Of a stretch of 64,000 nt of DNA, positions 31,895 through 43,890 are shown piece by piece. Position numbers and translations under genes: made by a program. Location of the stretch: positions 2,807,001-2,871,000 of the forward strand of contig CM060831.1 of the NCBI GenBank assembly GCA_030762175.1, in the 5' to 3' direction. The stretch comes from Metallyticus violacea. Taxonomy: Eukaryota; Arthropoda; Insecta; Mantodea; Metallyticidae. Below the pieces are notes generated by a model. The model was not told the DNA's origin, ran no database searches, and saw only the letters and a list, made by a program, of their open reading frames with translations. The stretch's first letter is position 1; every line of letters starts with the position of its first letter.

Positions 31895-32030
31895 TATGAG
31901 GGCTGTTCATTAAAGAATGATTAACTTTACATACCTAACCCGTCCTCATAATGTTGATATTCTTTCTCAAAGTAGTGCCTGTTCGATGTGATGCATCCCA
32001 TTGACAAAAATGTTCAGTTAAGTTCACTTC
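31895..32030 (-). mobile_element. Mariner 3' end, minus strand
   Basis: On the minus strand MGCITSNRHYFEKEYQHYED then GLGM and a stop, which is the C-terminal end typical of mariner transposases (C(i)a.nG.YFEK). AATCATTCTTTAATGAACAG and CCCTCATA follow, a plausible terminal repeat. The rest of the element is absent. Confidence 0.6.
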
Positions 32031-32249
32031 TGTATCTCCCAAAGCTGCTACGTTCCTAGATATTGATATTTCTTTATGCAATGGCTGTTTACACTTTCGG
32101 GCACATTAAGCCAACTAATTTACAACAGTATCTTCATTTTGATAGCTGTCATCCCTTACATATCAAAAGATCTATTCCTTTCTCTCTTTCAATCCATAGT
32201 CATCGTCTTTGTAACAACTTTTCATCTCTTGACATGTACTTAAAAACCT

Positions 32250-33430
32250 AGCTCAAAAGTTCCAACATCAAAAATATCCTTCCTCTTTTTTAAAATCCCT
32301 TATCATACAAAACTTTCCAATGCAAACCTAAAACTTCTAATAAAAACTTTATTAACCTTGTCACTACTTACGTGCCTGGAATTGAAAGCATCATACCTAT
32401 TTTGAAAGAATTAATGCATCTTTAAGTGATTTTTCTAAATTCGCACCCCGCTTTACTTTTAGAATACCCCCTATACTTAACTTTCGCCGCAATCATCCCC
32501 TTCCAGTTTACCTCGTCCCGAGGCTTCGGTGTAATGGTAACCATACTTGCATCCTAAACCCAAGATTAAACCCGGGTTCAAACCCGGCCAGGATCGATGA
32601 ATTTTTTCGGTCGTATAAATCCTAAGTATGGCTTCCTCCGGAAGAGAAGTAAAGCCGTGGGTCCCGTGTCGTAGATTTACGGCACGAAAAAGAATCTCAA
32701 GTCTGAAAGAAGAGGCCCCTGAGTAAAATTTGTCAGCCGTTTTACGCCCTGAGTTGAAGGGGACGCTGATGACCTGAGATGTTAAAGAGCGTCCGTGAAT
32801 AAAACAAATCAACAATTGTCCCGTTACAGACTCATGTCCTTGCCAACACTCTAAATGTTAAACCTATGCGCTAATTATGCCGTGCAATTCATTCCACAGC
32901 CCTAATTTATCCAAGGAATTCAACATTTCTTCATTTGCTACCTGTTCTTCCAAGAATGTCGTATATATGTTATCTTGTAAGCTTTGCAAAGCATTTTATA
33001 TTGGTTTAACTTCTACTGTATGAACAATCATAGACATTCTGTTAAAACCAAGTCTCCCTTGCCTGTTGCCCAACATGCCTTATCTCACTTTAAGGATTTT
33101 GATGATGCTTTTAGTCTAACTCTTATTGATGCGTTACCTACACAATACTCTGAAAGTTTACTCAGAGATAGAGAAATGGCAGCTATATTTTTACATCAAG
33201 CGCATATACCACCTGGTTTAAATCTTACATATTAATTTTTTTCCTCCCTCTCCCTCACTCTTGTTGCTTGTTTCATCTATATCCATGCATAAGCTACCTT
33301 CAATATTCAATATTTATTTTTACCGCCTTCACTTGTCTTCTTAACATAGAAGAACTCAAGCAGTTCGAAATATGGCGATTACTAATCTGTGACTTTTTTT
33401 TTAGTGTTTTATCCTTTTCTGCGTTTCTAA
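32250..33430 (+). mobile_element. Second PLE family, best copy, with nested SINE
   Basis: Upstream of the SINE the frame reads SNKNFINLVTTYVPGIESII then PILKELMHL. Downstream it continues with a Cys-poor relic of the linker, SPNLSKEFNISSFATCSS, then VYMLSCKLCKAFYIGLTSTV (the GIY-YIG motif as YML and YIG), MNNHRHSVKTKSPLPVAQHA, LSHFKDFDDAFSLTLIDALP and REMAAIFLHQAHIPPGLNLT, then TAA. This is the C-terminal part of a Penelope-like protein, the most intact of the family here. A GAAGAACTCAAGCAGTTCGA hairpin motif near 33349 marks the 3' end. Confidence 0.8.
32508..32815 (+). mobile_element. SINE family B inserted in the PLE, plus strand
   Basis: The head CCTCGTCCCGAGGCTTCGGT and GTAATGGTAACCATACTTGC, B box GGGTTCAAACCCGG, and the family body (ATGGCTTCCTCCGGAAGAGA, GTGGGTCCCGTGTCGTAGAT, TTTACGCCCTGAGTTGAAGG) up to CGTCCGTGAATAAAACAAAT. 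The PLE sequence continues on both sides, so the SINE inserted later. Confidence 0.92.
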
Positions 33431-34329
33431 TTATTGTTATTTTCGTCACATTGTTAAAAGTGTTACATTATTTTTCATTTATATATTATATATAATTGAA
33501 CGCGAATATTTATGAAAGGAAATATTTGTTGTTTTAATGAAATTAAACTTCAGATAAGTTGAAAGTATATTTATAACAACAATTAAATTTTTCAAATGGA
33601 ACTATTTATTGACTTCAAAGCAATAAAATTAGATCATGTTAAAATTTCATTTTTCTTAACGATTTTATGCCAAGTAATTTACCAGATACCGTCATACGTA
33701 GGGTTTGGACTTTCAGATTCCCATGTTCAATAGGAACCTCTGCTCGGTAAAGGCAAGCAGGCAATTGTGATCCAACTTAGCGGAGGAGAAAAAAATGTGT
33801 GCATGGGACTGTACCAGATGAAAGTTGGTAATTTGGTGGAAGGGTTCACGGTACATTAAAAACTGTGAAATAAACCCATGAAATATAAACTTTTGCCAAT
33901 GCCTGTAGTGTTTCTCTAGAGGTGCATTATGCATTCTAAAAAAAGAGGAATAAGACAGGATAATCACTTGGCGTACTGAACATGGTCACAGAGTAATAAT
34001 GAAGTAAAGTTATTTGAGTTAAGGGCCGGCAGAGTGGGAGAGGTAACTAGAGGCTTTGTCAACGAGTGCTTGTGTTCCTCGTTAGTTATATCAACACATA
34101 AACAGTCCTGAAGAACGGGATTTTATGTGAAAACGAAATAGTAAAGCGATTCGCAAGAAAATATCCTTGCAACCGCATTTCAAGTAGAGAAACTGCCCGC
34201 CATCTTGTTAAAATGTTACAAAAGACAACCTTTCAATGAGAAGAAACATATTTCTCACAGAAGAAATACAGGAAATTGATACGCAGATGCCGGCAATGTA
34301 ATACAAAAATACTCGGGTTAGTGTTAAGG
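33431..34329. other. Intergenic, no recognised element
   Basis: No family recognised. An 84-codon minus-strand open stretch at 33713-33967 has no domain that I know. Confidence 0.4.
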
Positions 34330-35055
34330 AAGTTACAATGAATATAAGAGTGAAGTTGAACAAATAGAATTCGATTGAAGCAAGGTCTGGACTTTCCACT
34401 TTTCACAGTGTCTTGTTCGTAATATGAGGACGCCGTTGTCATCGAAGAGCACAATGTCTGTGGTGAGGAAGTCCTTACGAAGTTTCCTGAGGATGTTATA
34501 GTAGGAGTCGGCCTTTGTTCTTGAGGCTGGAATGTCTTCGTGATCCCAGAAGACCGTGATCACCGACGGATGTTGCCATTTTAAACTTTTCTTTGTTAGG
34601 CGGCGCAGGATATTTCTATTACATTGACGCTCGCTTTGGTTATTGTGAACTCATCATCTGTGACGATTTGGGCTGGCATATCGATTGAGATGCTGTAATG
34701 TTGCACTTTGTGTTGTGAAAACCTAACATGTGAACGCCTATATCTACCCGTGTGCTTCTCGGATGTCTTCCTTTCCATGTGGCCGACATCCGCCTCTCAG
34801 AGAATTTCTGTACCTAATTGTAAATGGGAAGCATTTCTTCGTGAATATTCTTTGACTTTATACCGTTTGCCCACTTGAGGGTTGTACACTCGCTCAGACA
34901 TTCACCATCTTGCAGTTACTGTTTCGCTATTGTAAACATCGATTGTCTTGGGCCGAACATACAAACTGTCACCGGACTAATGCTGCCATCTAGTGGCAGG
35001 TGCCTAATCCAAACTTATAATACCCCACAAGAATTTGTAACTTACACTGCCTTAC
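34330..35055 (-). mobile_element. Mariner family B, copy 1, minus strand
   Basis: Minus-strand translation reads MITVFWDHEDIPASRTKADS then YYNILRKLRKDFLTTDIVLF and DDNGVLILRTRHCEKW, the central mariner region (VMitVFWDh.Gvll.df.p.g.Ti....Y...L.kLR, then vvLlhDNa.phtA). The 5' end at 34900-35055 (GTAAACATCGATTGTCTT, CTAATGCTGCCATCTAGTGG, AATTTGTAACTTAC) is shared with the copy at 55790 and, in opposite orientation, 61490. The catalytic triad is broken. Confidence 0.82.
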
Positions 35056-35739
35056 TAACTATAAGCGCTGTTGCACTCAAACCGCCCTTATCTCAAGTAA
35101 CCTCTTTGTACAATCATTGTACATTTTAAAGGAATGTTAGAATTATGTAGTCAATGCAATGTGATAAAACTTTTAAAAATGTTGCATTATTAAAGAGCGA
35201 CTTGTGAAAGCTCCGTCATACATGACACAAAACCGCCACTGGACATGTTGATCGTGGTGCAGCAGCTGTTTGATATGGGGTGGGATGTCAGTGATTTGAA
35301 GAGCGCATTATCTAACGCCGGTAGTAATAAAAACGCGATGTCGCCCCCTGTCCATGGGGAAATGCACAAGACCGTTTTAATTTCACTGTAACGAGTTCAC
35401 GTTGTACCCCGGTATCAAGATTATGTGAGTGTTTCCATGCTTTGTGTAAACCACATTCAGGTGAGAAAGTATGAGTAATTTCCCCCGTCAAGAGTACGGA
35501 AATGTAGCCACTATATTGCACAAATTATTTATTTTTATTCCTCCCCCCCCCTTTTGTAAGGTTCAAAAGAGAGTATTAAGAACAATCTACTGATTTTCAT
35601 TATGAAATAATTATAGCACAACTTAAGGTTCTTGAGCGGTTCCCTTGCGCACAGCTTGCACTAAAATAAATCAACAGCATATAGGTGCAAGAACAGGCAA
35701 GTACAGTGTGGATAAATTGAAACAGGCGAATATGAACAC

Positions 35740-36500
35740 AAAAATACGAGGATCACTTGAAAAGTTATCGGATTGCTGCAAAAATGACGACATTCTTTTT
35801 TAAATTATTCTTAATTTTCAACGCAGTCTTCCTCGACACTAATACACTTTGTCAAGCAATACTTCAAAGCCCTTTTCAAATCACGAAAATCAGATTCCTC
35901 TAGGCCTGCAAAATCACCTCAATTGATGGTTCAAGCCCTTCATTAGACGAAACTTTCGTTCCCCTAAGGAATTTTACCAGTTTAGGGAACAAATGGAAGT
36001 TTGATGGAGCCAAGTCAGGGAAATAGTTGGATGTGGCAGCAATTCATTGATTTTCGCCATTACAACGAAACGTGTGAGTGCGACCATTGAATTGATGCAA
36101 AGTGACTTTCTTCTTTGGGGCTTTTCTGGCATATTTTTGTCTTCACTAGATCCAAAAGATTAGCACAATAACACTCTTGCATCCCAGAAAATACATCACG
36201 ATTTTCCCCGTCAATTTTACACGCCTGGCCTTTTTGCAGGTGGAGAATCGCAATACTTCCGTTGTTAATCTGCTATTTTGTTTCATCATTGGCTACATAT
36301 CGACGCATAAAGTGAATGGGCTCTCTCTGAAAACGTTCCACACTTTGCTGAGAGATTCGCTTTTGATCCTGTCAACAGTCGCGGCACCCATCTTGCTGAC
36401 AATTCTTCCCTCAAAATGTGAAATATGCTCAGCTGCAGCTATTTCGGACACCTTTGATTGGCGATGCTGCAGAGCCATGTCGTGCACCGTATCGATTATT
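35740..36500 (-). mobile_element. Degenerate mariner singleton, minus strand
   Basis: Minus-strand translation near 35930-36050 reads TSNYFPDLAPSNFHLFPKLV then KFLRGTKVSSNEG, the YSPDLAPSDFHLFPkLkefLrG.kF end of a mariner transposase with the last catalytic Asp replaced by Asn. DMALQHRQSKVSEIAAAEHI near 36480 fits the helix-turn-helix region. AATACGAGGATCACTTGAAA near 35744 is a possible terminal repeat. Confidence 0.8.
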
Positions 36501-37799
36501 TTCTGATGTCATGACGGATTTTAGTTATCCGCTACTTGGATCACCTTCCATTCTTTCATAGCCACAGTTAAACTCCATAGTTCACTTGGAAACGGTTGAA
36601 AATGACGGTGTAGAGTGTTTGTCATGTCTGTATGAATTTCTGTTATATTCATACCAAGTACTTAATAATCGCACGATGTTCGATATTTGCTATTTTCCCA
36701 AATGCACTGCAACAAACAACTATAGCTATCAAGATGGCGGGGCTTGATAACAAAACGCTTCCAAACTGATGCTGCAATCTGCGGGTCATTCCAAGAACTT
36801 TTAAAATTACCATCACATATAAATGAACTAAAGATTCAAGAGTAGTTAAGAGCAGACAAATACAGTGCGCATTCAATGAGTTAGTCAAACATGAACATCA
36901 AAGTTTTCGTTGACAGAGAGGTAAATGGGCAAAATCAGCACATCTCTACACTTGGATAATTGCATTTTCAAGAATCAAAATGACGGTAAACAATATTATG
37001 AGTAAATTTTACTTATCTAAAGGCAAGTTCGTCTTGTTCTGACATTCACTTTAAAGAAGAAGAAAGCTTGTAAAATGTTACGTCATGATACCGGGAATGA
37101 GAGTAGGGGACTTGAGATTTAAAACAAATAGCGTGGTGAAGTGTTTGTCTTGCCTCGCTCGCTGTACAAGTAGACAGTGTGTTGCCACATCATATGAGTT
37201 ATGAACAGCTGTATGTTGGTGACACTGGCGTCGTGCTCAAACCGAGCTCTTTAACGGATACGGTTAAGTGAACACTGGATCCCCACGCCTTTTTGACACT
37301 TTCATGGTTCATTTCTCATATGTGATCAGATATGACATATAGAGAGTCGGTGCCGCAGGTTAATTTTGAATTCATACAAGAATATCGTTGAAATCATAAA
37401 GACACGGATTTCTGTACATAAGACATGAAGTAGAACTTGAGCTATCTGGAGAAAATGCATGGGTTACCTGGAGAACAAAAGTGGCTTATTTGGAACTAAT
37501 TCAAGGGTAGAAGGTCGGGGACATAACTAAATAAGACATTGATAATATATATAAAATGTGCAACTCAAAATAAAACATAGCTTAGCTAAAGACTGAGCAG
37601 GGATGGCGAGTCAAACGAGAAGTTTGCAATTCTAAGTGACGGACAGCAATCTCAGAGTCGTCATAGCATAACGCCATCAATCATACTGCGATCCTTCGCT
37701 GCTGTGGGTCACTGTAAAAGTTTGGAGAATGGACAGCAAGCACAGCACATTTTCCTGGCTTTAGATTAAAGTTTAGATAGCAACACCGTGTCAGTGTTA
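36501..37799. other. Intergenic, no recognised element
   Basis: No element recognised; normal CpG content. Confidence 0.4.
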
Positions 37800-38560
37800 G
37801 GATGGATCCAGGCGAGAACATTTGCGCGCTATTAAAGTCGGTTTAGAGGAGAGAGAATGCATCGTGTATTTGCCCTTCGCACTCCACTATTTATCGATGT
37901 TTACAGATTTTAGAAGAGGAAGAGAAAATGAAGACTGCGCAGGACGGCCGACTACAGCAACAGCCGATGAAAGCGCAGAGCATGTTGCGGGAAGAGCACA
38001 TTATCAGATTCAAGAAGCTCTAAGTATTGTATCAGCAGCAGTGAAAACATCCTCAAAGAAAAACTTTACGTCAGGAAATTCTGCAGTAATTAGACCCCCA
38101 TCACAGAGAAAGGCACATGTATTGGTGCCAGGTAATGCAGAAAAGATTTATGGTCGAAGATCCAAAAACACATTTAACATCATAACAGGTGACGAAAGCA
38201 GGACATGTCAGTATGATCAGAAACTAAGTGACAGTCATCGGTGTGGGTCTTCCCAGGAGAGAATCCCCCAACAAAAGTGAGGCTAGCGAGAAGTGTTGGT
38301 AAGAAGGTGTCTGTTTCTTGTTCTCAGCTAGTGGTCATATTGTGAGGGACAAAAGACTGTCACTGTCAGATGGTACATCACAAAATGCCTGCCTCAAGTC
38401 TTCAATGTACTGGACTGTGTGGAATCTTGTTGCATCACTACAATGTCTCTGTCCACATACACTCGAGCAACCCAATTTCTGTAAGACTCAAATGTTTGTC
38501 CCATCCTTCCTGCAGTTCAGATCTTGACTTTTTTTCTATTCCCCAAAATGAAAGAAAATG
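37800..38560 (+). mobile_element. Degenerate mariner singleton, plus strand
   Basis: A 152-codon open stretch (37822-38280) includes FRRGRENEDCAGRPTTATAD then ESAEHVAG (F.rGRe.ved..rpGRPtta.tde) and NTFNIITGDESRTCQYDQKL, the first catalytic motif (viTGDEtw.y.YdpetK). The remainder after 38280 is frameshifted (CFLFSASGHIVRDKRLS). The linker and the second helix-turn-helix are altered. Confidence 0.82.
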
Positions 38561-39379
38561 TTCATGGTTAACGATTTGAATCTGCTGAAGCCGAAGTAGT
38601 GCATACGAAGAATGTATTTACACCCGTTCCGTATTTATAAATTGTTTGAACAGATGAAACATTGTGTATAATGCAGAAAACTTTGATTAGATGCAATGAT
38701 CAAAACTTAATAACGTCCATTCTGAAAAACTTCTACAGTGCTCTCGTATATTTCGGACTTGACTGGGCACACCACTGCCGATCTACGTCGGTTGTTAGGT
38801 AGCACACATGGGCTACCTGGAGATTTGTCGGATTGGATTGGTAGGGACATAGGAGAATATTTTGGTACTTCAGCCTTGCTCAAGGGCAAGTGCCTACGTC
38901 CCCAGTGGAGACACTTCCGGGAGGAAGGGATAAGATGAGGAAGACACCAGGCGACCAGGATCCAGGGCGGTGACTTAACATTATTTCCAGACTGAACATC
39001 CCGACGCCGATGGAACCCTGCTCCAAAGGGTTTGAACACCTCCATGCCATATCCTGGGGTAGAAACCTTTCCAAAGTGCAAGCCATTGTCACACCGCACA
39101 CAACAGCTGTCCACCTGGACATGGCATTTTTTTTACCTGTAATAGAATCAACGAAATGAAATGGAAGAGTGCCAAATTCGTGGAAAGAAAAAATCCAACG
39201 CCAGGATGGTAGACGGAAGTAATTTAAACCCAGGACTTCCCGAATTCGAGTTCCAAGCATCTCTCTCAGACGTTGCCTACGCGAGTTTCCTCAGATATTG
39301 TAAAACGTGCCATGCGTTACTTAAGTAAACAATGTCATCATAAAATGACGTGACTCCGTTTCACTTCACATCACATTGG
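38561..39379. other. Unclassified GC-richer stretch
   Basis: A 135-codon minus-strand open frame (38707-39114) and overlapping frames occur here, but none shows a known domain. The higher GC content makes long chance frames likelier. It may belong to the LINE that ends downstream. Confidence 0.35.
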
Positions 39380-39770
39380 GAATTTACAAGGCCATTATTC
39401 CGGCAACAATGTTGTGTGCTAGCGATTTTTGGGGCTGTGTGGCACCTCACCACATTGCTTATTTGCAAAATGCGCAAATATCACCATAAGGAGAATTGTT
39501 GGTACTGACTTTAGGTTTCCTCTATGAAATTTCTGGCATCGACACCATAAGGAGACTGGCGTAGAGAGCATACGCTAGACTCCCGAACCGGTTGGCTCAG
39601 GATTACAACCCAAGACGCTGCCGCGGATGTGAGGCCCACCCCTTGCCCTGAATGACAATAAGGAGCATAAAGAACCCCCGCTTCAGCGATCTTGGTGTAA
39701 AATGTCCGTAAATCATCTGAAATACTGCCCCCGCCGACACATTGTCAAACGTCTGACCAACTCCGGCAGT
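39380..39770 (+). mobile_element. Jockey-type LINE, C-terminal remnant, plus strand
   Basis: Frameshifted plus-strand fragments read FGAVWHLTT, CANITIRRIVGTDFRFPL, and PEPVGSGLQPKTLPRM, resembling the region after the reverse transcriptase in Jockey-clade non-LTR elements (ltYa.pvWg.aa..hi..LQ..QNk.LRiivgaprfv.n..lh..t.v..i.). No intact catalytic box is present. Confidence 0.5.
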
Positions 39771-39774
39771 CCTA

Positions 39775-39840
39775 AATGAAATTGCAGGTTAAGTTATGCC
39801 GCCTTGAGCGTGGTCGACACTTGGATGGGAGACTGTATGT
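39775..39840 (+). pseudogene. 5S rRNA-like fragment
   Basis: AAATTGCAGGTTAAGTTATG followed by GAGCGTGGTCGACACTTGGA and TGGGAGACTG resembles the central to 3' part of 5S rRNA (gaaGTTAAGca.cgtcggGCgtGGTtagtACTTGGATGGGtGACC), which includes the internal promoter region. The 5' third and the 3' end are missing. It could be a 5S pseudogene or the head of a 5S-derived SINE; it directly follows the LINE remnant. Confidence 0.55.
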
Positions 39841-39949
39841 TGACAAAGCTAGTAAGAGCAAGGGGCTGCACTTGCGTTCACGTCCAACCATCCGACACTC
39901 AACAGACAAAAGGGAGATATAGCCGCTTAGTGACCGGATATTCCCAGTA

Positions 39950-40810
39950 TACCATTCAAGATGATGAGCGCCCAGGGCGTCCAAAAACTGCTATGACCGA
40001 CGAGATTGTACAAAAATTCACAATGCCGATTGAAGGTATGCGAGTTGGCTAGCAATGCAAAGAACTCGATGGGCCGTGTCTACTACATTTTACACGAAGT
40101 TTTGGGTATGAGAAAATTTTCCGCTCGTTGGGTGCCGCATTTGTTAACAATGGACTAAAATCACGTTCGCGGTGTTTAAACGCAAGTCCAATGAGTTTCT
40201 CTGATGTTTCATTACAGTAGATGAAACATGAATTCATCACTATACGCCAGAGATGAAGGAACAGGCCAAACAGTGGGTGTAAACAGGGGAAAGTGCACCA
40301 AAGAAATCAAAAACGGTTCCATCTGCAGGAAAAGTCATGTCCACGGTTTTGTGGGGTTCTCATGGTGTCGTGCTCGTAGACTACCTCCAGAAGGGCAGAA
40401 CCATCACTGGGGAGTATTACGTCTCACTATTGGACCAATTGAAGGATGCTATTCAAGCTAAACGTCTGCATTTTGCGAAAAAGAAAGTTCTCTTTCAACA
40501 CGATAATGCGCCTTCACACACGTCTAGGATTGTTGCAAAATTACATGACCTTTGCTTCCAAGTGCTTCCACATCCGCCATATTCTCCGGATTTGGCTCCC
40601 ACCGATCACTTTTTGTTCCCAAACCTGAAGAAATGACTGGGTGGACGAAGATTCACATCAAATAATGAGTTTGAAGCTGAAACAGACGCTTATTTTTCAG
40701 AGCCGGATAAATTTTATTTTACTGAGAGTGTTAAAAGTTGGAAGTCTTTGGATTTAATTATGTTGATTTACAAGATGACTATATTGTACATTTCTCTTAA
40801 ATCTTGTGTG
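39950..40810 (+). mobile_element. Mariner family A, copy 2, plus strand
   Basis: DDERPGRPKTAMTDEIVQKF, a frameshifted linker, FITVDET followed by a stop at the usual Trp, then a 99-codon stretch (40337-40636): MSTVLWGSHGVVLVDYLQKG, VLFQHDNAPSHTSRIVAKLH and HPPYSPDLAPTDHFLFPNLK. The second and third catalytic Asp residues are intact. It is the best-preserved catalytic domain in the window but lacks an intact N-terminus. It matches the copy at 29568 closely through this region and is truncated at the 3' end. Confidence 0.9.
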
Positions 40811-41349
40811 TTGTTTGTCAACCTGTTCCAGAATTCGCGCACATTCTGCCTATCGTATTCTAAGGACAAAACTGAGAAGTGAATGTAAAAGAACCTATCC
40901 TGCAAATGTAATACTTCTCATGTTATTTGAGTACAAACAGGAGGAAGGTAGAAATGATTACTGGGCCAGAGCTATAGGGTGCCTGGTGGAGGCAATGTAA
41001 TGTAAACAGGACCATAGCTTTACAAATGCAACGTTTTCCTCAAAAGAACATATTCTACTGTTATTTAGAAGTTTAGAGAGAACAATAAACGTCACTAATT
41101 TCAGTGCGCATACGAGAATCGAGATAGCTAACACAAAAGAAAAAAGCTCGGTCTCTGTGTTTCACACTGCTGACAATGACTCGGAACTGACGCGAATTCT
41201 TATGTCACTCCGCTCGGTCATCGCCCTGAATCTGTTCCCAAACAATCAAGTGCGAAGTTGCAGTGATTGTGGCCTGCTCCTCATAAACTGCTGCCAACTG
41301 GCCAAACAATCAACGCATTGTGTCTATAACCGTGTGAAAAACTGAAGAC

Positions 41350-41640
41350 GCATTTGTGAATTGTAGAGATTTTTGCATGATAACGCAAAACCACATACAG
41401 CTAAGGTGGTTTATTTACCTTGTTTGGTAAACCCACAATACGCTCCAGACATTCTTCAGATTATCGTCTTTGAATAAACACCTCAGAACAATTCCGAACT
41501 TTTACCAATCTGGAAAATGTACTGGAGGAATCTTTTGCTTCCCATCCTATCACGATGGACTTCATGATTAGCAGCAGTTACTGGGCAGGGATTGTGACTG
41601 AAGATATTATTATGCTTTGAAATGTCTGGTCATTTTATAT
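41350..41640 (+). mobile_element. Mariner transposase C-terminal remnant, plus strand
   Basis: LHDNAKPHTAKVVYLPCLVN then PQYAPDI shows the second catalytic motif and a decayed YSPDL motif. A frameshifted tail (LENVLEESFASHPITMDFMI) follows. N-terminal parts were not recognised. Confidence 0.65.
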
Positions 41641-42137
41641 GAAAATAATGACATTAAAATAATTTTCCGAATGTGCAGTTTGCCTTGTAGGAGATTTTAT
41701 TTATTTATTTTTTTTTTTTCTGAAAAATAATTTCACCTTCAGCTTTGCGTTTGATGGACTAATAAGGTCTCATTAAGGTATGGCACGATTATCTTGAAGA
41801 AATTCATTACACACAAAAGGTTGCCCAACATGTCTGAACCTAGAGGTACGAGGCTTCTCTTCCATGGTGGGGGGGTTAAGGTCCCATGCTCATTATTAAC
41901 AAAAATGTTGTGATGTAAATGAGCCCGGAACAGGCCTCCCCGGAGCTGCGTGCTTCAGTCAGTGTAACGGTATGCGAACCCCGGATAGGAAAGTGGGCAC
42001 GTGAGTGTTCCGGCAGCTGATCGCGGAGAGAGTGGAGTATGTGGAAATGAGCAGTAAGAGTACGGCGTGGTGCAAAGACAGACCTTCTGCAGCCATCGTC
42101 ATGTCCAGCGTTCTCCAGGTACGTCGCTCGCTTTGTA

Positions 42138-42190
42138 TGAATGAATGAATAAATCGCGTTTAACGCCCGTTTTTGCTACAGAGGCGAATG
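42138..42190 (-). mobile_element. SINE family A, 3' tail fragment, minus strand
   Basis: TATGAATGAATGAATAAATC then GCGTTTAACGCCCGTTTTTG is the inverse of the family-A 3' end (GGGCGTTAAACACTATTCAT). Only the tail is present. Confidence 0.65.
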
Positions 42191-43593
42191 TCGCTTTGTG
42201 TACATCAAACCAAGTGATTAGATGCTGTTTCCAATAAATGGGTGCAAGGTTATCTTAGAGAATCCAGTGCAAGGTTCGCCATCCCTGATATTAACTAGAG
42301 CAAAATAAAAAAAGGAAAACTCGACTTCAGGGACACATTTGTCCGAGGGGTGTTCATGACCCAAGGACGAAATCACGGCAGATCCTCGCCTGGAACTGAA
42401 GAGTGTTACCAGCGTGTTTTGTGTTCGCTACGTTCGGATAAACTGACCATTGCTAATGAAGTGGGGAACTATAAACCTCAGTCCCCAAAGGACGTTAGAG
42501 AAACATTTCAAACATTTTTATATGCTGTAATCTGTGAAAATTTAATAGAGCAGTTTTTAAAATTGGATTTGCTACATCTGTTTTTATATTTTCGTTTTTC
42601 TATTGGAAATAGTGCGAATTATTACTTTGTGATTAAAATTTACATGGATTTGAATACGCTTTCGGGATTGAATTTGAACTCAGCACAGTCTTCATTTACA
42701 TTCCATATTGAAAACTATGACATATTTCTACATATAGTTTCAAGTTAGTTAACGTAGTTTACTTTATTTTTCATGTTGAATAACGCATTAATTATTGATT
42801 CAAGTTGTAAGATTTTGAAAGATACAGCCGGTATGTCGATTGACGAGATCTCTCCCGTTTACATGCACCCGAACTGAGTCCCAGTTTTTAGTAGGATGGA
42901 ATTTGGCTCTTGATTACAGGTAAATGACAATACTGTTAATTGATATTGTCTTCAAATAAAAATCATATTAGGAAATATAACTTAGAACATTTGGTCCGCT
43001 TAAGAATGGAAAAAATTGTAATTCACTTTCTAAGCGGCGCAAACATTTTAAGAATAGCCAACATTCAATTTTCAAAACCTTTCAATATCGAAATATTTAA
43101 CACGTATTAAATATATCTGCAATCATTTAGTTATTTAAATATTTTATGTACATATCGTATTTTTATAGTAGCAAATATTATTTTAGCACTTAAAACATTG
43201 TTTATATATTTTACTAAAAAAAAAGGTTAGTTGATATTTTTACATGTTTAATGAACTTTTTAAAATTTTCTAATAAATATAATTATGAAGTTCTTTAAGA
43301 CTTAAGTCCAGGAAACGTAAAATAAAAGTTTGGTTAACAGAATTATAAAAATAGATACTGTTGGTCAAAATCGTTAATAAAAGGCTACATTATGGCACAA
43401 GTTGCATAAAATTACTATAGTAACGATTACGCCATTAAATTGTTTTCATTGCTAAAATGTTGTCATCAACTAAATATTATGTTATTAAGGAAACAATTTA
43501 TGTATTATTGAAAGCAGAATCAAATCAACCTCCAACCATATTTAGTGAACAATCTACTACAATTGTTTTCTTGCGGTAAATGCACCTTCATTA
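42191..43593. other. Intergenic, AT-rich, no recognised element
   Basis: A 132-codon plus-strand frame at 42350-42748 has no recognisable domain and its second half is very AT-rich. The rest has no visible structure. Confidence 0.4.
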
Positions 43594-43890
43594 GGTCGGT
43601 CCTGCTGGTGTAATGGTTATCATACTTGCCTCCTACACCCAAGAACGCGGGTTCGAACCCGGCCAGGACCGACGGATTTTTTCGGGCGTAAAAATCCAAA
43701 GTATGGCTTCCTTCGGAAGGTAAGTAAAGCTGTGGATCCCGTGTCGTACATTTACGGCACGAAAAAGAACCTCAAGCCTGAAAGAGAGGCCTCTGAGCAA
43801 AATTTGTCGGCCGTTTTGTCGCCCTGAGTTGAATGGGACGCTGATGACCTCAGATGTTAAAGAGCGTCCATAAATAAATCAATCAAAAGA
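43594..43890 (+). mobile_element. SINE family B, young-looking copy, plus strand
   Basis: The complete head GGTCGGTCCTGCTGGTGTAA, GGTTATCATACTTGCCTCCT and GCGGGTTCGAACCCGGCC, then the body (ATGGCTTCCTTCGGAAGGTA, GAGCAAAATTTGTCGGCCGT, GACGCTGATGACCTCAGATG) to AAATAAATCAATCAAA. CpGs are largely intact. Confidence 0.93.

Noticed and set aside
34102..34150. CTGAAGA followed by GAAA near 34110, a possible ribozyme
   Set aside because: The intervening bases form no helix II and the flanks do not pair.
38707..39260. Long overlapping minus-strand frames (135 and 126 codons)
   Set aside because: No known domain, no splice signals, overlapping in different frames, in GC-richer sequence where long chance frames are expected.
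42045..42118. Possible first exon (24 codons ending at a GTACGT donor) in CpG-rich DNA
   Set aside because: Weak donor, no recognisable peptide and no partner exon.
42350..42748. 132-codon plus-strand frame
   Set aside because: No recognisable domain; its second half is low-complexity AT-rich sequence.
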